Assembly (NCBI GenBank): GCA_963790505.1
Contig: CAWBOT010000002.1
Location: 186,001 to 250,000, forward strand
Length of the DNA: 64,000 bases
Reading direction: 5' to 3'
Origin: Acidisarcina sp963790505
GTDB lineage: Bacteria > Acidobacteriota > Terriglobia > Terriglobales > Acidobacteriaceae
Numbering within the stretch: the stretch's first letter is position 1; the number at the start of each line of letters is the position of its first letter. A program made the translations under genes and the position numbers. The notes under the pieces were generated by a model. That model had not been told where the DNA came from. It made no database searches and saw only the letters and a program-made list of their open reading frames with translations. This document shows, piece by piece, positions 27,223-36,446 of the stretch.

Positions 27223-28743
27223 TTATTTGGCAGCGTAACTCTTTACCCATTCGATCAGGCTGCGAACCGGGGTGCCGGTGGGGCCTTTGGCGATCCAGGG
27301 TTTCTGGTCTTCCATCCACGCGACGCCGGCGATGTCGAGATGAATCCACGGGGTCTCGCCGACAAACTCCTTCAGGAACATGGCAGCGGTGGTTGCTCCG
27401 CCCCAGCGGCTCCCGCCGGTGTTCATGATGTCGGCGATTTGCGACTTGATCTGGTCGCGGTAGTCGTCTTCCTCGGGCAGCCGCCAGAATTTGTCTCCAG
27501 AGGTTTTCAGCGCTTCCATGAAGTGGCCGTAGGTGTCTTCGTTGTTGGAGAAGACGCCCGCGTTGACCATGCCGAGGGCGACGACACAGGCTCCAGTGAG
27601 GGTCGCGGCGTCGATCAGGTGGGTGGCGCCAAGCTGCTGGGCATAGTGGAGACCGTCGGCGAGCACCATGCGCCCTTCGGCGTCAGTATTGATGACCTCG
27701 ATGGTCTTGCCGGACATTGCGGTGACAACGTCGCCGGGGCGGTAAGCCTTCCCGGAGGGCATGTTTTCTGCGGAGCAGACGACGCTGACGACCTTGACCT
27801 TAGGCTTGAGCAGGGCAATGGCCCGCATTGCGCCAAGCATCGCGGCACCGCCAGCCATGTCGTACTTCATTTTCTCCATACCGTCGGCGGGCTTGATAGA
27901 GATGCCGCCAGTGTCGAAGGTGATTGCCTTGCCGACCAGGCCGAGAACGGGCCCATCCGCAGGCGCCCCGGCAGGCTCATAGGTCGTGACGATCAGCGCG
28001 GGCGGCTGTTCGGAGCCCTGCGCGACGGCCCAGAATGCACCCATCTTCAGCTCGTGCAGCTTCTCCGTTGAGTAGACCTCGCACTTCAGGCCGACTTCCC
28101 TGGCCATCTCGGCGGCGCGTTGACCCAACACTGTCGGAGGCAGGACATTGCCGGGCTCGTTGACCAGCGAACGGGCCCAGTTCTGCGATTCCGCGATGAT
28201 GACGGCTTCGGCAAACGCAGCCTGGAGAGCAGTCTTTTCCGCCTTCGGCCAGGCAAGGACCGTGGTCGAGGAGATGCTCTGGTCTTTGCGATCGGAGCGG
28301 TAGGTGTCGGGGTCGAAGTCGGCAACCATCGCGCCTTCGACTGCGGCGCGGACGCATGGACCGGGCGGGAGCAGCTCAGACTCGGGCACGGTCAACGTGA
28401 TTTCGCGAATGGCGCGCGGCTTGGCGAAGCGGACAGCGGTGCCCGCAGCCCGGCGCAGATCGTGGACACCAGCCTTAGCGGCCTTGCCCAAACCGACAAG
28501 GAGCAGTCTCTTGGCCTTGAGGCCGGAGGGCGAATGAAGCAGCAGAGTCTCGTTGGCGGCGGCTTTGAATTCGCCAGAAGCAAGGACGGGCTGCGCGGCG
28601 GTGAGCAGGGCGGATTCGGTTGTGAGCACGACCGGTTCCGCTTTGGCGTCTTTGTCTTTCGAGGTGGATTGGTCGACGGCAAATACAACCAGCAATTCTG
28701 TCTCGACGCCAGCGGCGTCGCTAAATGTCAATTCTGTTTTCAT
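27223..28743 (-). CDS. pepA: Leucyl aminopeptidase (M17)
   Basis: A 506-residue cytosolic aminopeptidase with two metal ions. The signature NTDAEGRMVLADGL is complete, GKAITFDTGGISIKPADGM has the metal and catalytic residues, and MKYDMAGGAAMLGAM follows. The N-terminal half is the usual macro-like domain. ATG 28743 with AGAGG upstream. It is divergent from the lactate permease gene. Confidence 0.95.
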   Translation of the reverse strand: MKTELTFSDAAGVETELLVVFAVDQSTSKDKDAKAEPVVLTTESALLTAAQPVLASGEFKAAANETLLLHSPSGLKAKRLLLVGLGKAAKAGVHDLRRAAGTAVRFAKPRAIREITLTVPESELLPPGPCVRAAVEGAMVADFDPDTYRSDRKDQSISSTTVLAWPKAEKTALQAAFAEAVIIAESQNWARSLVNEPGNVLPPTVLGQRAAEMAREVGLKCEVYSTEKLHELKMGAFWAVAQGSEQPPALIVTTYEPAGAPADGPVLGLVGKAITFDTGGISIKPADGMEKMKYDMAGGAAMLGAMRAIALLKPKVKVVSVVCSAENMPSGKAYRPGDVVTAMSGKTIEVINTDAEGRMVLADGLHYAQQLGATHLIDAATLTGACVVALGMVNAGVFSNNEDTYGHFMEALKTSGDKFWRLPEEDDYRDQIKSQIADIMNTGGSRWGGATTAAMFLKEFVGETPWIHLDIAGVAWMEDQKPWIAKGPTGTPVRSLIEWVKSYAAK

Positions 28744-28817
28744 GTCCCTCTTCTTGCATTTCTTCGAACTCCTCTATTTTATCGCCTTGGCAGGGGAGCA
28801 CTCCATCCGGAGCTGCC

Positions 28818-30485
28818 ATGGCAGCTTTTTCGGAGTGCATAATCAATCCCATGGTCTGGGACCAGTCTTATTTTCCGTTAGGCCTTGGGTTGTGGATGTC
28901 GGTGTCGATCGCCGCTGCGCCTATCTTTACGCTCCTGCTGTTGCTGGGAGTGATGCGAAAGGCTGCGTGGATTGCCGGACTCTCGGGGCTAGGCGTCACG
29001 CTGGCGCTCGCGACGCTGGTCTACCGGATGCCCGCGGTTACGGCCCTCAGCGCGGCGGCCAATGGGGCGGCATTTGGGCTGTTTCCGATCACGTGGATTG
29101 TGTTTTGGGCGATTGCCCTGTTTCGGGTGACTGAGGAGACGGGCCAGTTTGCCATCATTAAGGACTCGGTCGCAAGGTTGACTGCCGATCCTCGTCGCCA
29201 GGCGATTCTGATCGCGTTCGCCTTTGGTGCGTTTCTCGAGGGCGCCGCGGGATTTGGCGCGCCGGTCGCGATTGCGGCGACGATGCTGATCGGCCTGGGA
29301 TTTTCCCCATTCCGCGCCTCCGCCATTTGCCTGCTCTCGAATACCGCTCCAGTGGCCTTCGGATCGATCGGGATTCCCGTCGTCACGTTGGCGGGGACGA
29401 CCGGCCTGCCGTTGAACGAACTGAGCGCGGCTGTCGGCCGCCTTTGCGCGCCGCTCTCGCTGTTGCTGCCCGCCTATATCATCCTCGCGATGTGGGGTAT
29501 CGGGTCGGTAATCGAACTCTGGCTGCCGCTGACGCTAGCCGGGGTGACCTATGCCGGTCTGCAGTTTCTAGTGTCGAACTATATTGGGCCGCAACTAACG
29601 GACATCATCTCCGCTGTCGCGGCGATGGCCGTGTTGGTAATCCTGTTTCGCTTTTGGCCGGCGGAAGGTGGGCAAGGGCCGACGTCTTCCTCGGAAGTCG
29701 TCTCCGGAGAGCCAAGCCTCGACCGGGCGGAGTATAGCCTCGCTGAGCTTGCGAAGGCGTGGATGCCTTATGCGCTGCTCGTCGCATGTGTGCTGCTCTG
29801 GGGATACAAGCCGATACAAGGGCTGCTAAATTCGGCGAGCGCGGTTTTTCCGTGGCCTCTGCTGCATAATGCGGTGCGCCGCATGCCTCCGATCGTAGCG
29901 ATGCCGTCGGCCTATCATGCGACCTTCAACTTCAACTGGCTTTCGGCTGCGGGCACATCGTGCATGGCCGCTACGCTGCTCTCGGCCGCGTGTCTGAGAT
30001 TGAGCCTGCCAAAGTTGACCCGTCTGCTGATCGGGGTCACCCGCCAGTTATTACTTCCCACTGCGACCGTTGCATTGGTGCTGGCGATCGCTTTCCTGAT
30101 GAACTACTGCGGGGCGACGGCGACGTTGGGACTCGGCTTTGCCGCTGCCGGCGCGGCATTCCCTTTTTGCAGCGCGCTGCTCGGTTGGCTGGGAGTCTTT
30201 CTCACCGGTTCCGACACTTCCTCGAACGCGCTCTTCGGCAACCTGCAGGTCGTGACGGCAGGCCGGCTGGGGCTGGATCCAGTGCTCATGGCCGCAGCGA
30301 ACTCCGTCGGTGGAGTGATGGGGAAGATGATCAGCCTGCAGACGATTGCCGTAGCGGCTGCGGCGACAGGCATTACCGTTTCGGACCAGGCAAAGCTTTT
30401 CCGGTTCACGCTTAAGCACAGCCTCTTCCTGGTGAGCCTGGTTGGCGGGTTGGCGTTGCTGTATGCGTATGTGATCCGAGCTTGA
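28818..30485 (+). CDS. lctP: L-lactate permease family transporter
   Basis: A 555-residue inner-membrane symporter of the LctP/GlcA family that takes up lactate or glycolate with protons. Family stretches include AFLEGAAGFGAPVAIAATML, RASAICLLSNTAPVAFGSIG and FLTGSDTSSNALFGNLQ. About 13 hydrophobic segments can be counted. I start at ATG 28818, five bases after GGAG; ATG 28851 lacks a ribosome site. No lactate dehydrogenase gene is next to it. Confidence 0.92.
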   Translation: MAAFSECIINPMVWDQSYFPLGLGLWMSVSIAAAPIFTLLLLLGVMRKAAWIAGLSGLGVTLALATLVYRMPAVTALSAAANGAAFGLFPITWIVFWAIALFRVTEETGQFAIIKDSVARLTADPRRQAILIAFAFGAFLEGAAGFGAPVAIAATMLIGLGFSPFRASAICLLSNTAPVAFGSIGIPVVTLAGTTGLPLNELSAAVGRLCAPLSLLLPAYIILAMWGIGSVIELWLPLTLAGVTYAGLQFLVSNYIGPQLTDIISAVAAMAVLVILFRFWPAEGGQGPTSSSEVVSGEPSLDRAEYSLAELAKAWMPYALLVACVLLWGYKPIQGLLNSASAVFPWPLLHNAVRRMPPIVAMPSAYHATFNFNWLSAAGTSCMAATLLSAACLRLSLPKLTRLLIGVTRQLLLPTATVALVLAIAFLMNYCGATATLGLGFAAAGAAFPFCSALLGWLGVFLTGSDTSSNALFGNLQVVTAGRLGLDPVLMAAANSVGGVMGKMISLQTIAVAAAATGITVSDQAKLFRFTLKHSLFLVSLVGGLALLYAYVIRA

Positions 30486-30580
30486 TCGAGCAGCGGCGGA
30501 ATACCTCGCCCCCGATGCGCAATCCAAAGGCTTGCATTGACTAGTTCAAGTCTAGGCTCAGTCTCTTGTCGGCGTTCCCC

Positions 30581-30626
30581 TTGACAGCTTAGGAGAGCGG
30601 GGCTAGTCTCCTAACCATCTTAGGAG
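30581..30626 (+). promoter_or_regulatory. padR promoter with three TTAGGAG half-sites
   Basis: A consensus TTGACA (30581-30586) is followed 17 bases later by TAGTCT (30604-30609). Half-sites lie at 30589-30595 (TTAGGAG), 30608-30614 (CTCCTAA) and 30620-30626 (TTAGGAG). The middle one pairs with either neighbour as an inverted repeat; the first pair spans the promoter spacer and -10, and the last half-site doubles as the ribosome site. A likely autoregulatory operator for the PadR protein coded next. Confidence 0.65.
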
Positions 30627-30631
30627 GGCGG

Positions 30632-30973
30632 GTGACTGATCAGGCGCAGCTTCTTCCGGGCACTCTCGATCTGCTCATCCTGAGGGCGGTTTCGCTCGGC
30701 CCCTTGCACGGGTACGGGATCCTGCTGCGCATCGGGCAGATCTCCGACAACGCGTTGCTGATTGAGCAGGGCGCGCTCTATCCGGGCTTGTTTCGGCTCG
30801 TCCGCCAGGGGCTGCTGAAGGCGAGCTGGGGTACTTCGGAAAACAATCGCCGCGCCAAGTTTTACGAGCTTACCGACGCGGGCCGCAAGCGTCTGCGAGA
30901 AGAGACAGACAACTGGAATCGCCTGGTCGCGGCCATTGCTGCGGCGCTTCGCACGCAGCCGGAGGAAGTATGA
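30632..30973 (+). CDS. PadR-family transcriptional regulator
   Basis: A 113-residue winged-helix repressor. LLPGTLDLLILRAVSLGPLH is the hallmark start, IEQGALYPGLFRLVRQGLL the recognition region, and RAKFYELTDAGRKRL the wing. The C-terminal helix is short, as in PadR subfamily 2. It starts at GTG 30632 behind TAGGAGG and overlaps the ADOP gene by ATGA. In acidobacteria such regulators often precede long MacB-like permeases. Confidence 0.93.
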   Translation: MTDQAQLLPGTLDLLILRAVSLGPLHGYGILLRIGQISDNALLIEQGALYPGLFRLVRQGLLKASWGTSENNRRAKFYELTDAGRKRLREETDNWNRLVAAIAAALRTQPEEV

Positions 30974-33636
30974 GATTGCTCGACTCACTTGAGTTCCGCA
31001 TCGCCGCGCTGTTTGGGCGATCACAGATTGAGTCTCCGAGATTGGAAGAGGAGCTTCGCTCGCCACATTGAGCACCGCGCCGACGATCTGGAACGCTCGG
31101 GCATGAGTCGCGCCGGAGGCAGAGCGCGTGCGCGCGAATCGAGTTTGGAGGGCGGGAGAAGTACAAGGCAGGAGAGTCACGAAGCGCTTGGCGGCAGACT
31201 TCATCGAGACCCTGCTGCAGGATGCGCGGTTCAGTTTTCGCCTGTTGCGCAAGTCGCCCGGATTCGCTATCGCCGCAGTATTTACTCTGGCGTTGGCGAT
31301 TGGCGCAAATGCGGTGGTGTTCGGGCTGATGGACGGCTTGATTCTGCGTCCGCTTCAATGTGCCCCAGATCGGAGAACATCTACGGGACCGAGTACGGGG
31401 ACAATCCGAGCTGGCAGTCCTATCCCAACTATCTCGATCTGCGCGATCGCAACCACAGCTTCGAGGACCTGGCGGCATTCAACATGGTCTTCGTGGGACT
31501 CGACACGGGCAAAGATCCGTCCTCGGCGGCAGGCTATGCGGCGACGCGGAAACTACTTCGATGTGCTGAGACTTCAGCCATATCTGGGCCGCTTCTTCCA
31601 TGCCTCCGATGAGCACGGACCGAACAGCGCTCCATATCTGGTGCTAACTTACGCGTATCTGGCATAGCCATTTTCAGGACGATCGCGGCGTAGTGGGCCG
31701 TGTGGTTCAGATTGACAAGCATCCTTTCACGGTCATCGGCGTAGCGCAGCCGGGATTTCAAGGCACTTTACTGTTTATTGCTCCGGATTTCTTTCTTCCG
31801 ATCGTGAACGAGGAGCAGGCGGGAATCGAGGGGACGCTGAATGGGCGAGGGAACCGGCATGCGGTCTTTGAAGCCTTCGGGCATCTGAGGCCGGGAGTGA
31901 CTCACGCTCAGGCGAGAGCCGATGTGAACTCAATTGGTGCGGATCTGGCCAAGGCTTATCCCGCAGAGGTAAGTCACAAGACTGCGTCCCTGTCACGTCC
32001 TGGACTTACTTCCTTTGCAGGTCCCGTGACCGGGTTTGTGGCGGGACTGATGCTGCTCGCGGGGCTGATCCTGCTGGCTGCATGCGCCAACCTTGGGAGC
32101 CTGTTTGCGGCGCACGCCGCGGACCGATCCCGCGAAATCGCGCTGCGCCTCGCGCTAGGTTCCAGCCGCAACCGAATCCTGCGGCAATTGTTTACTGAAG
32201 CCGTCCTGATCTCCCTCGCCGGAGGTGCGCTGGGGTTGATCGGCAGCGTTGGGCTGCTAAGAAGACTTAGTAGATGGGAGCCTTTTCCGGGGGCGACCCT
32301 CCACTTGCCCGTCGCCCCGGATGCAAGGCTGTATATCGTGGCTTTGGCGCTGGCGCTGGCGAGCGGGTTTCTGTTCGGGATTGTTCCGGTGCGCCAGGTG
32401 CTCAAGGCCAATCCGTATGAGATCGTGAAAGCCGGGTCGGCAGGCAGGGTCGGGCGGCGGATGACGGTTCGCGACGTGCTGCTGGTCGTCCAGATCGCTA
32501 TCTGCGGCGTGCTGGTTACTTCTTCGATGGTCGCGGTGCGCGGGCTGATGCGCTCGCTGCACAGCGATTACGGTTTCGAACCCCGCAACGCTATGCTTCT
32601 CTCGGCGAACCTGGGGATGGCCGGTTACAGCGGCGATCAGGTGCTCCCTATGCAGAGGCGGATGATCGAGGCGTTAGAAACGATTCCCGGCGTGGAGCAA
32701 GCGGGGTCGGTGAACCGTTATCCGCCGCTGGTCGATGGCGCCGCCTTCCGGGCGAATGTCTTCAAAGACGAAACACGGGAGCTGACCAGCTCGAACGTCG
32801 CCGCAACGCCCTACAAGTATGAGGTCTCGCCGGGATATTTCGATGCGGCCAGGACGAGCCTTGTGACGGGCCGCAGCTTTGCCTGGAGCGACGATAAGAA
32901 CTCACCTGCCGTAGCTGTCGTGAACCGGGAGTTCGCGCGCCGGATGTACGGCTCTGAAACCAACGCGATCGGTAAGTACTACCGGACGCAGGACGGAATG
33001 CGACCTCAGATCGTGGGCGTGGTCGAAGATGGAAAATATCTGAGCCTCAACGAGGATCCGGAGCCGGCCATGTTTCTTCCGTCTCCGCAATTGCCCTTGA
33101 GCGCGGCGTTCCTGGTGGTGCGCTCCAAGCGCGACCCGCAGCAACTTGCCGCGGCTATGAGGAGCAAGATCCGCGAGCTGGATTCCGGGCTGCCCGTCGA
33201 CATCCAGACGTGGAACCAGATGCTGAGCGTAGTCCTGTTTCCATCGCGCATGGCGACCGCGTCGCTGGGCGTGCTGGGCATGATGGGCGCGATGCTGTCG
33301 ATCACCGGCATCTTTGGAATGGCGGCCTACTCGGTCAGCAAGCGGCTGCGCGAATTGGGCATTCGAATCGCCCTCGGCGCGCAGCGCAAAGAAGTATTGC
33401 AGGCGGCAATCGGGCGGGCGTTTCATTTGCTGGCGCTCGGTTCGGCGGCGGGGTTGATTCTCGGGCTCCTGGCAACCCGGGTGCTCGCGTACATCGTGTA
33501 TCAGGCGACGCCGCGCGATCCGCTGGTGCTGGCGGGCGTGGTCGCGACGATGTTGCTGCTGGGACTGGTGGCGACGTGGATTCCGGCGCAGCGTGCGCTG
33601 TCGGTGAATCCGCTGATCCTGTTGCGCGAGGAGTAG
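30970..33636 (+). CDS. MacB-like ABC permease (ADOP type), frameshifted in its first quarter
   Basis: A long permease with no ATPase of its own. The start (MRLLDSLEFRIAALF) and the DUF-like lead-in are followed by DARFSFRLLRKSPGFAIAAV, the MacB periplasmic core, a first FtsX block (GLILLAACANLGSLFAAHAA), a second periplasmic core and a second FtsX block (FGMAAYSVSKRLRELGIRIA). Four or more extra bases break the frame, near 31062 (CGCTCGCCACATT), 31110-31165, 31360-31375, 31550 and 31660. From 31693 on it is intact. Full length would be about 880 residues. It overlaps padR by four bases. Confidence 0.85.
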
Positions 33637-33683
33637 CCGAGCGCGTTCACTGTAGACTCTGAATCAACCTATCAGGTCGAGGG

Positions 33684-34868
33684 ATGCACCTCATGCGCAT
33701 TCGCAGTCGTCGCTCGTTCGTCGGACTGGCGTTGTTACTCTGCACCGTCTCTTACTGCCTTGCGGTGACGGAAAGCATGACGCCGCTGCTGCTTGCAGTG
33801 CATGAGGCACCGGTGCCGTTTACGGGTTCGGATGGGCGCGTGCATTTGGTCTATGAGCTGTGGCTGACGAACTTCTCGAGCGGCGATGTCACAGTTAGGA
33901 GGGTCGATGTACTGGGCGATGGTGTTGTGCTGCAAAGTCTCGATGCAGCTGCAGTTGCGACCCGGCTGCAGCCGGCGGGCTCGAGAGATTCAGCAGGGAT
34001 GATGGCCAAGGGGACGCAGGCTTTGCTGTTTCTGGACGTTGTGCTGAAAGTGGGTATGCCCAAGCAGCTTTCGCATCGAGTTTCGGTGAAGGCAAGTGCG
34101 GCGCCGCCGGGGATGCAGGAGCTGAGCGAGGAGGGCGGCGCGGTCGAGGTCAGCCGTCAGCCGGTGGTGGTGATTGGGCCGCCGCTGCGCGGAGGAGGAT
34201 ATGTCTCTGCCGATTCGTGCTGCGGGTCGTCGCGGCACCGGCGCGCGGCGCTGCCGGTCAACGGGCAGGTGTGGCTGGCGCAGCGGTTCGCGGTCGACTG
34301 GGAGCAGATCGATGCGAGTGGAAAGATCTATTCCGGGGCGAGTGGGGATGTGAAGAGCTACACGATCTTCGGTCAAGAGGTGCTGGCAGCTGCCGATGCG
34401 GTGGTAGCGTCGACGACGGATGGGCTGCCGGAAGAGACACCGGGAAAGTATCCGACGAATATCTCGCTTGACGATGCGGACGGGAACTCAGTGGTGCTCG
34501 ACCTCGGCGGCCGATATGCGCTCTATCCGCGCTATGCGCTGTATGCGCACTTGCAGCCGGGGAGCATCAAGGTTCACCGCGGCGATAGGGTGAAGCGCGG
34601 GCAGGTGATTGGGCTGGTGGGGAATTCTGGCAACTCGGTGGCTCCGCATCTGCATTTTCAGATGATGGATGGGCCGATTTCGCTGGCTTCGAATGGGCTG
34701 CCATATGAGATTGATGAGTTTGAAGTAACGGGAAAGACGGCGGGGACCGACGCTTTCGATGAGTCTGAGGGGAAGGGCGTTCCGCTGGCGGTGACTCCGG
34801 TGGGGCAGGCGGTGGAGGATGCGCTGCCGCTCGATCAGCTGGTGATTACGTTTGCGGGCGGCCACTAA
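33684..34868 (+). CDS. Exported M23-family (LytM) peptidase-like protein
   Basis: A 394-residue protein. A signal peptide (VGLALLLCTVSYCLA) leads to an Ig-like region and a C-terminal LytM domain from about residue 200. GLVGNSGNSVAPHLHFQMMD holds the HLH zinc ligands. The usual first His of HxxxD is replaced: the sequence is AQRFAVDWEQI, with Arg at that place. It may therefore have altered or no cleavage activity, like LytM adaptors such as EnvC. No lipobox is seen. Confidence 0.82.
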   Translation: MHLMRIRSRRSFVGLALLLCTVSYCLAVTESMTPLLLAVHEAPVPFTGSDGRVHLVYELWLTNFSSGDVTVRRVDVLGDGVVLQSLDAAAVATRLQPAGSRDSAGMMAKGTQALLFLDVVLKVGMPKQLSHRVSVKASAAPPGMQELSEEGGAVEVSRQPVVVIGPPLRGGGYVSADSCCGSSRHRRAALPVNGQVWLAQRFAVDWEQIDASGKIYSGASGDVKSYTIFGQEVLAAADAVVASTTDGLPEETPGKYPTNISLDDADGNSVVLDLGGRYALYPRYALYAHLQPGSIKVHRGDRVKRGQVIGLVGNSGNSVAPHLHFQMMDGPISLASNGLPYEIDEFEVTGKTAGTDAFDESEGKGVPLAVTPVGQAVEDALPLDQLVITFAGGH

Positions 34869-34996
34869 CCTGGCGGGGCGGATTGGATCCGCCCAGTTCC
34901 ATGTCTCAAGAGTGAGATGTCCGGGAGCACATTGGTTCCGGCCAATCAAGCCCAACCCCAGGGCTTGAATGGGCTACCTTTGATCTTTCAGGAGGT

Positions 34997-35067
34997 TGTC
35001 CATTCGATTTGAACCGGAGAAGCTGGTTGTGACGAGCAACTAGACCTTCGGAGGGATCGAATGGACA
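34997..35067. repeat. 71-bp inverted-repeat element, MITE-like
   Basis: Twelve-base arms TGTCCATTCGAT (34997-35008) and ATCGAATGGACA (35056-35067) are perfect. Near the same centre an inner stem pairs CTGGTTG with CAACTAG, one wobble. The arrangement resembles a small inverted-repeat element or the scar of an insertion sequence. No flanking target duplication was found by eye. Confidence 0.5.
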
Positions 35068-35205
35068 TTCATAAGAATGCCTGACTTAGCTTTCGCAGTC
35101 GAGCGTCGTTAGCGGGGTTTGTTGTAGAACAGGGCGACGCGGAGCGCGGCGGCGCCCGAGTAGTGCCGTTGTATCGATCGGCGATTGCCCAGATGGCGGT
35201 GAAGT

Positions 35206-35240
35206 GCGCAAGTCTCATCAAAATCTGATGGGACTTGCGC
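35206..35240. repeat. Strong hairpin beside the PRISE reductase gene
   Basis: The arms GCGCAAGTCTCATCA (35206-35220) and TGATGGGACTTGCGC (35226-35240) pair over 15 bp with one G-T, around a five-base loop. It begins nine bases after the stop of the minus-strand reductase gene. There is no T run, so it may be an mRNA 3'-end stabiliser or a repeat element rather than a classic terminator. Confidence 0.6.
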
Positions 35241-35248
35241 CCCGCCGG

Positions 35249-36325
35249 CTACGGGATGACGCGGTCGTTCCGCAATCGCGCGAAGAGGTCGAAGAAGCTT
35301 TCATCGGTGGGTTGGTAGGCGGTGAAGCCGAATTTGCGGCTCTTGGACATGTCGGTGACGACTTCGATCGGGCGGCCGAGATCGGCATCGGTGTGCCAGG
35401 CCGAGGAGAGAACGTTGAGGTTGGGCTCGGCAAGGCCATACTTCTCTGCAATCTGCTTCCACACTGGAGCGGCGTCGGCAAGTTGCGTTTCAAGGGGGAC
35501 GCCTTCTCCATGCAGTTCAGCGGCTTCGACGCCGAACCATGAAGCAATTCGCTTCCACATCCAGCTCCAGCGGAAGACGTCGCCGTTTACGACGTTGAGG
35601 GCCTGGTCGCGGGCGGCGGGAGTGGTCGAAGCCCAGAGGAGGTGTTGGGCGAGGAGTCGAGCGTCGGTCATGTCCGTGAGGCAGTTCCACTGCACCGAGG
35701 AGCCGGGAAATTGCATGGGCTTGCCGAGTTCTTTGCAGATGTTGGCGTAGGTGGCGAGGGTGGTGCCCATGTTCATGGCGTTGCCAAGCGCATAGCCGAT
35801 GATGGTGTGAGGGCGGTGGACGCTCCATCCGTAGCCGTCGCGCGCAGCAGCGGCGAAGACTTCGTCTTCCTGCGCATAGTAGAAGTTTTCTACGTCGAGG
35901 CGCGGCTGCTCTTCACGGAAGGGTGTGGCGGGGAGGGCGCCTTTCCCGTAGGCTTCGAAAGGTCCGAGGTAGTGCTTGAGACCGGTGACGAGGGCGACGT
36001 GCTGAGCGGTCTTCGCGTCAGAGACGGCATCAAGGACGTTGCGCACCATGCCGGCGTTGACGCGGATGTTCTCCGCCTCGGTCGGTTGACGGAGCCATGT
36101 GGTGAGGAAGACGTGGGTTGGTTTCACGTCAATGAGGGCGAGCCTGGTGGCGTTTGCGTCTTGCAGGTCGGCGGCGATGGGGGTGATTCCGGCGCGCTGG
36201 CCGGGCCGGCGGGCGACACCGTAGATGGTCCAATCGCCCTCGGCGATGAGGCGGTCGGCCAGGTTGCCTCCGACGATGCCGGACACACCAACGATCAAGG
36301 CGGTTCTTGGGGCTGTTTTGCTCAT
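35249..36325 (-). CDS. PRISE-type short-chain reductase (progesterone 5-beta-reductase/iridoid synthase-like)
   Basis: A 358-residue extended SDR enzyme. The NADPH site is ALIVGVSGIVGGNLADRL. The PRISE marks are VTGLKHYLGPFEAYGKG, with the Lys typical of the family, and DVENFYYAQEDEVF, with the catalytic Tyr. HRPHTIIGYALGNAMN also fits. PRISE enzymes reduce activated C=C bonds of enones using NADPH. The natural substrate in bacteria is unknown. It is monocistronic, with a hairpin at its 3' end. Confidence 0.85.
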   Translation of the reverse strand: MSKTAPRTALIVGVSGIVGGNLADRLIAEGDWTIYGVARRPGQRAGITPIAADLQDANATRLALIDVKPTHVFLTTWLRQPTEAENIRVNAGMVRNVLDAVSDAKTAQHVALVTGLKHYLGPFEAYGKGALPATPFREEQPRLDVENFYYAQEDEVFAAAARDGYGWSVHRPHTIIGYALGNAMNMGTTLATYANICKELGKPMQFPGSSVQWNCLTDMTDARLLAQHLLWASTTPAARDQALNVVNGDVFRWSWMWKRIASWFGVEAAELHGEGVPLETQLADAAPVWKQIAEKYGLAEPNLNVLSSAWHTDADLGRPIEVVTDMSKSRKFGFTAYQPTDESFFDLFARLRNDRVIP

Positions 36326-36446
36326 GCCTGATTAGATACAGCACGGGCTCGAACGCTGCTAGACGTATTCAATGTGGGCTTGCGCGGCGTGATCCGAAGC
36401 GGAGTGAGAAAATGGTCGGCTACCGATCACGATAGCCGACACACAA

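Larger units (their letters stand above)
34869..35248. other. Intergenic patch of several inverted repeats, no gene
   Basis: No coding frame is believable here. Two hairpins occur at the start: GGGCGGAT/ATCCGCCC at 34876-34894 and CAAGCCC/GGGCTTG at 34947-34967. These are followed by a 71-bp dyad element and a 15-bp hairpin that are listed separately. The first two could help to end the M23 message, though neither has a strong T tail. Confidence 0.6.
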
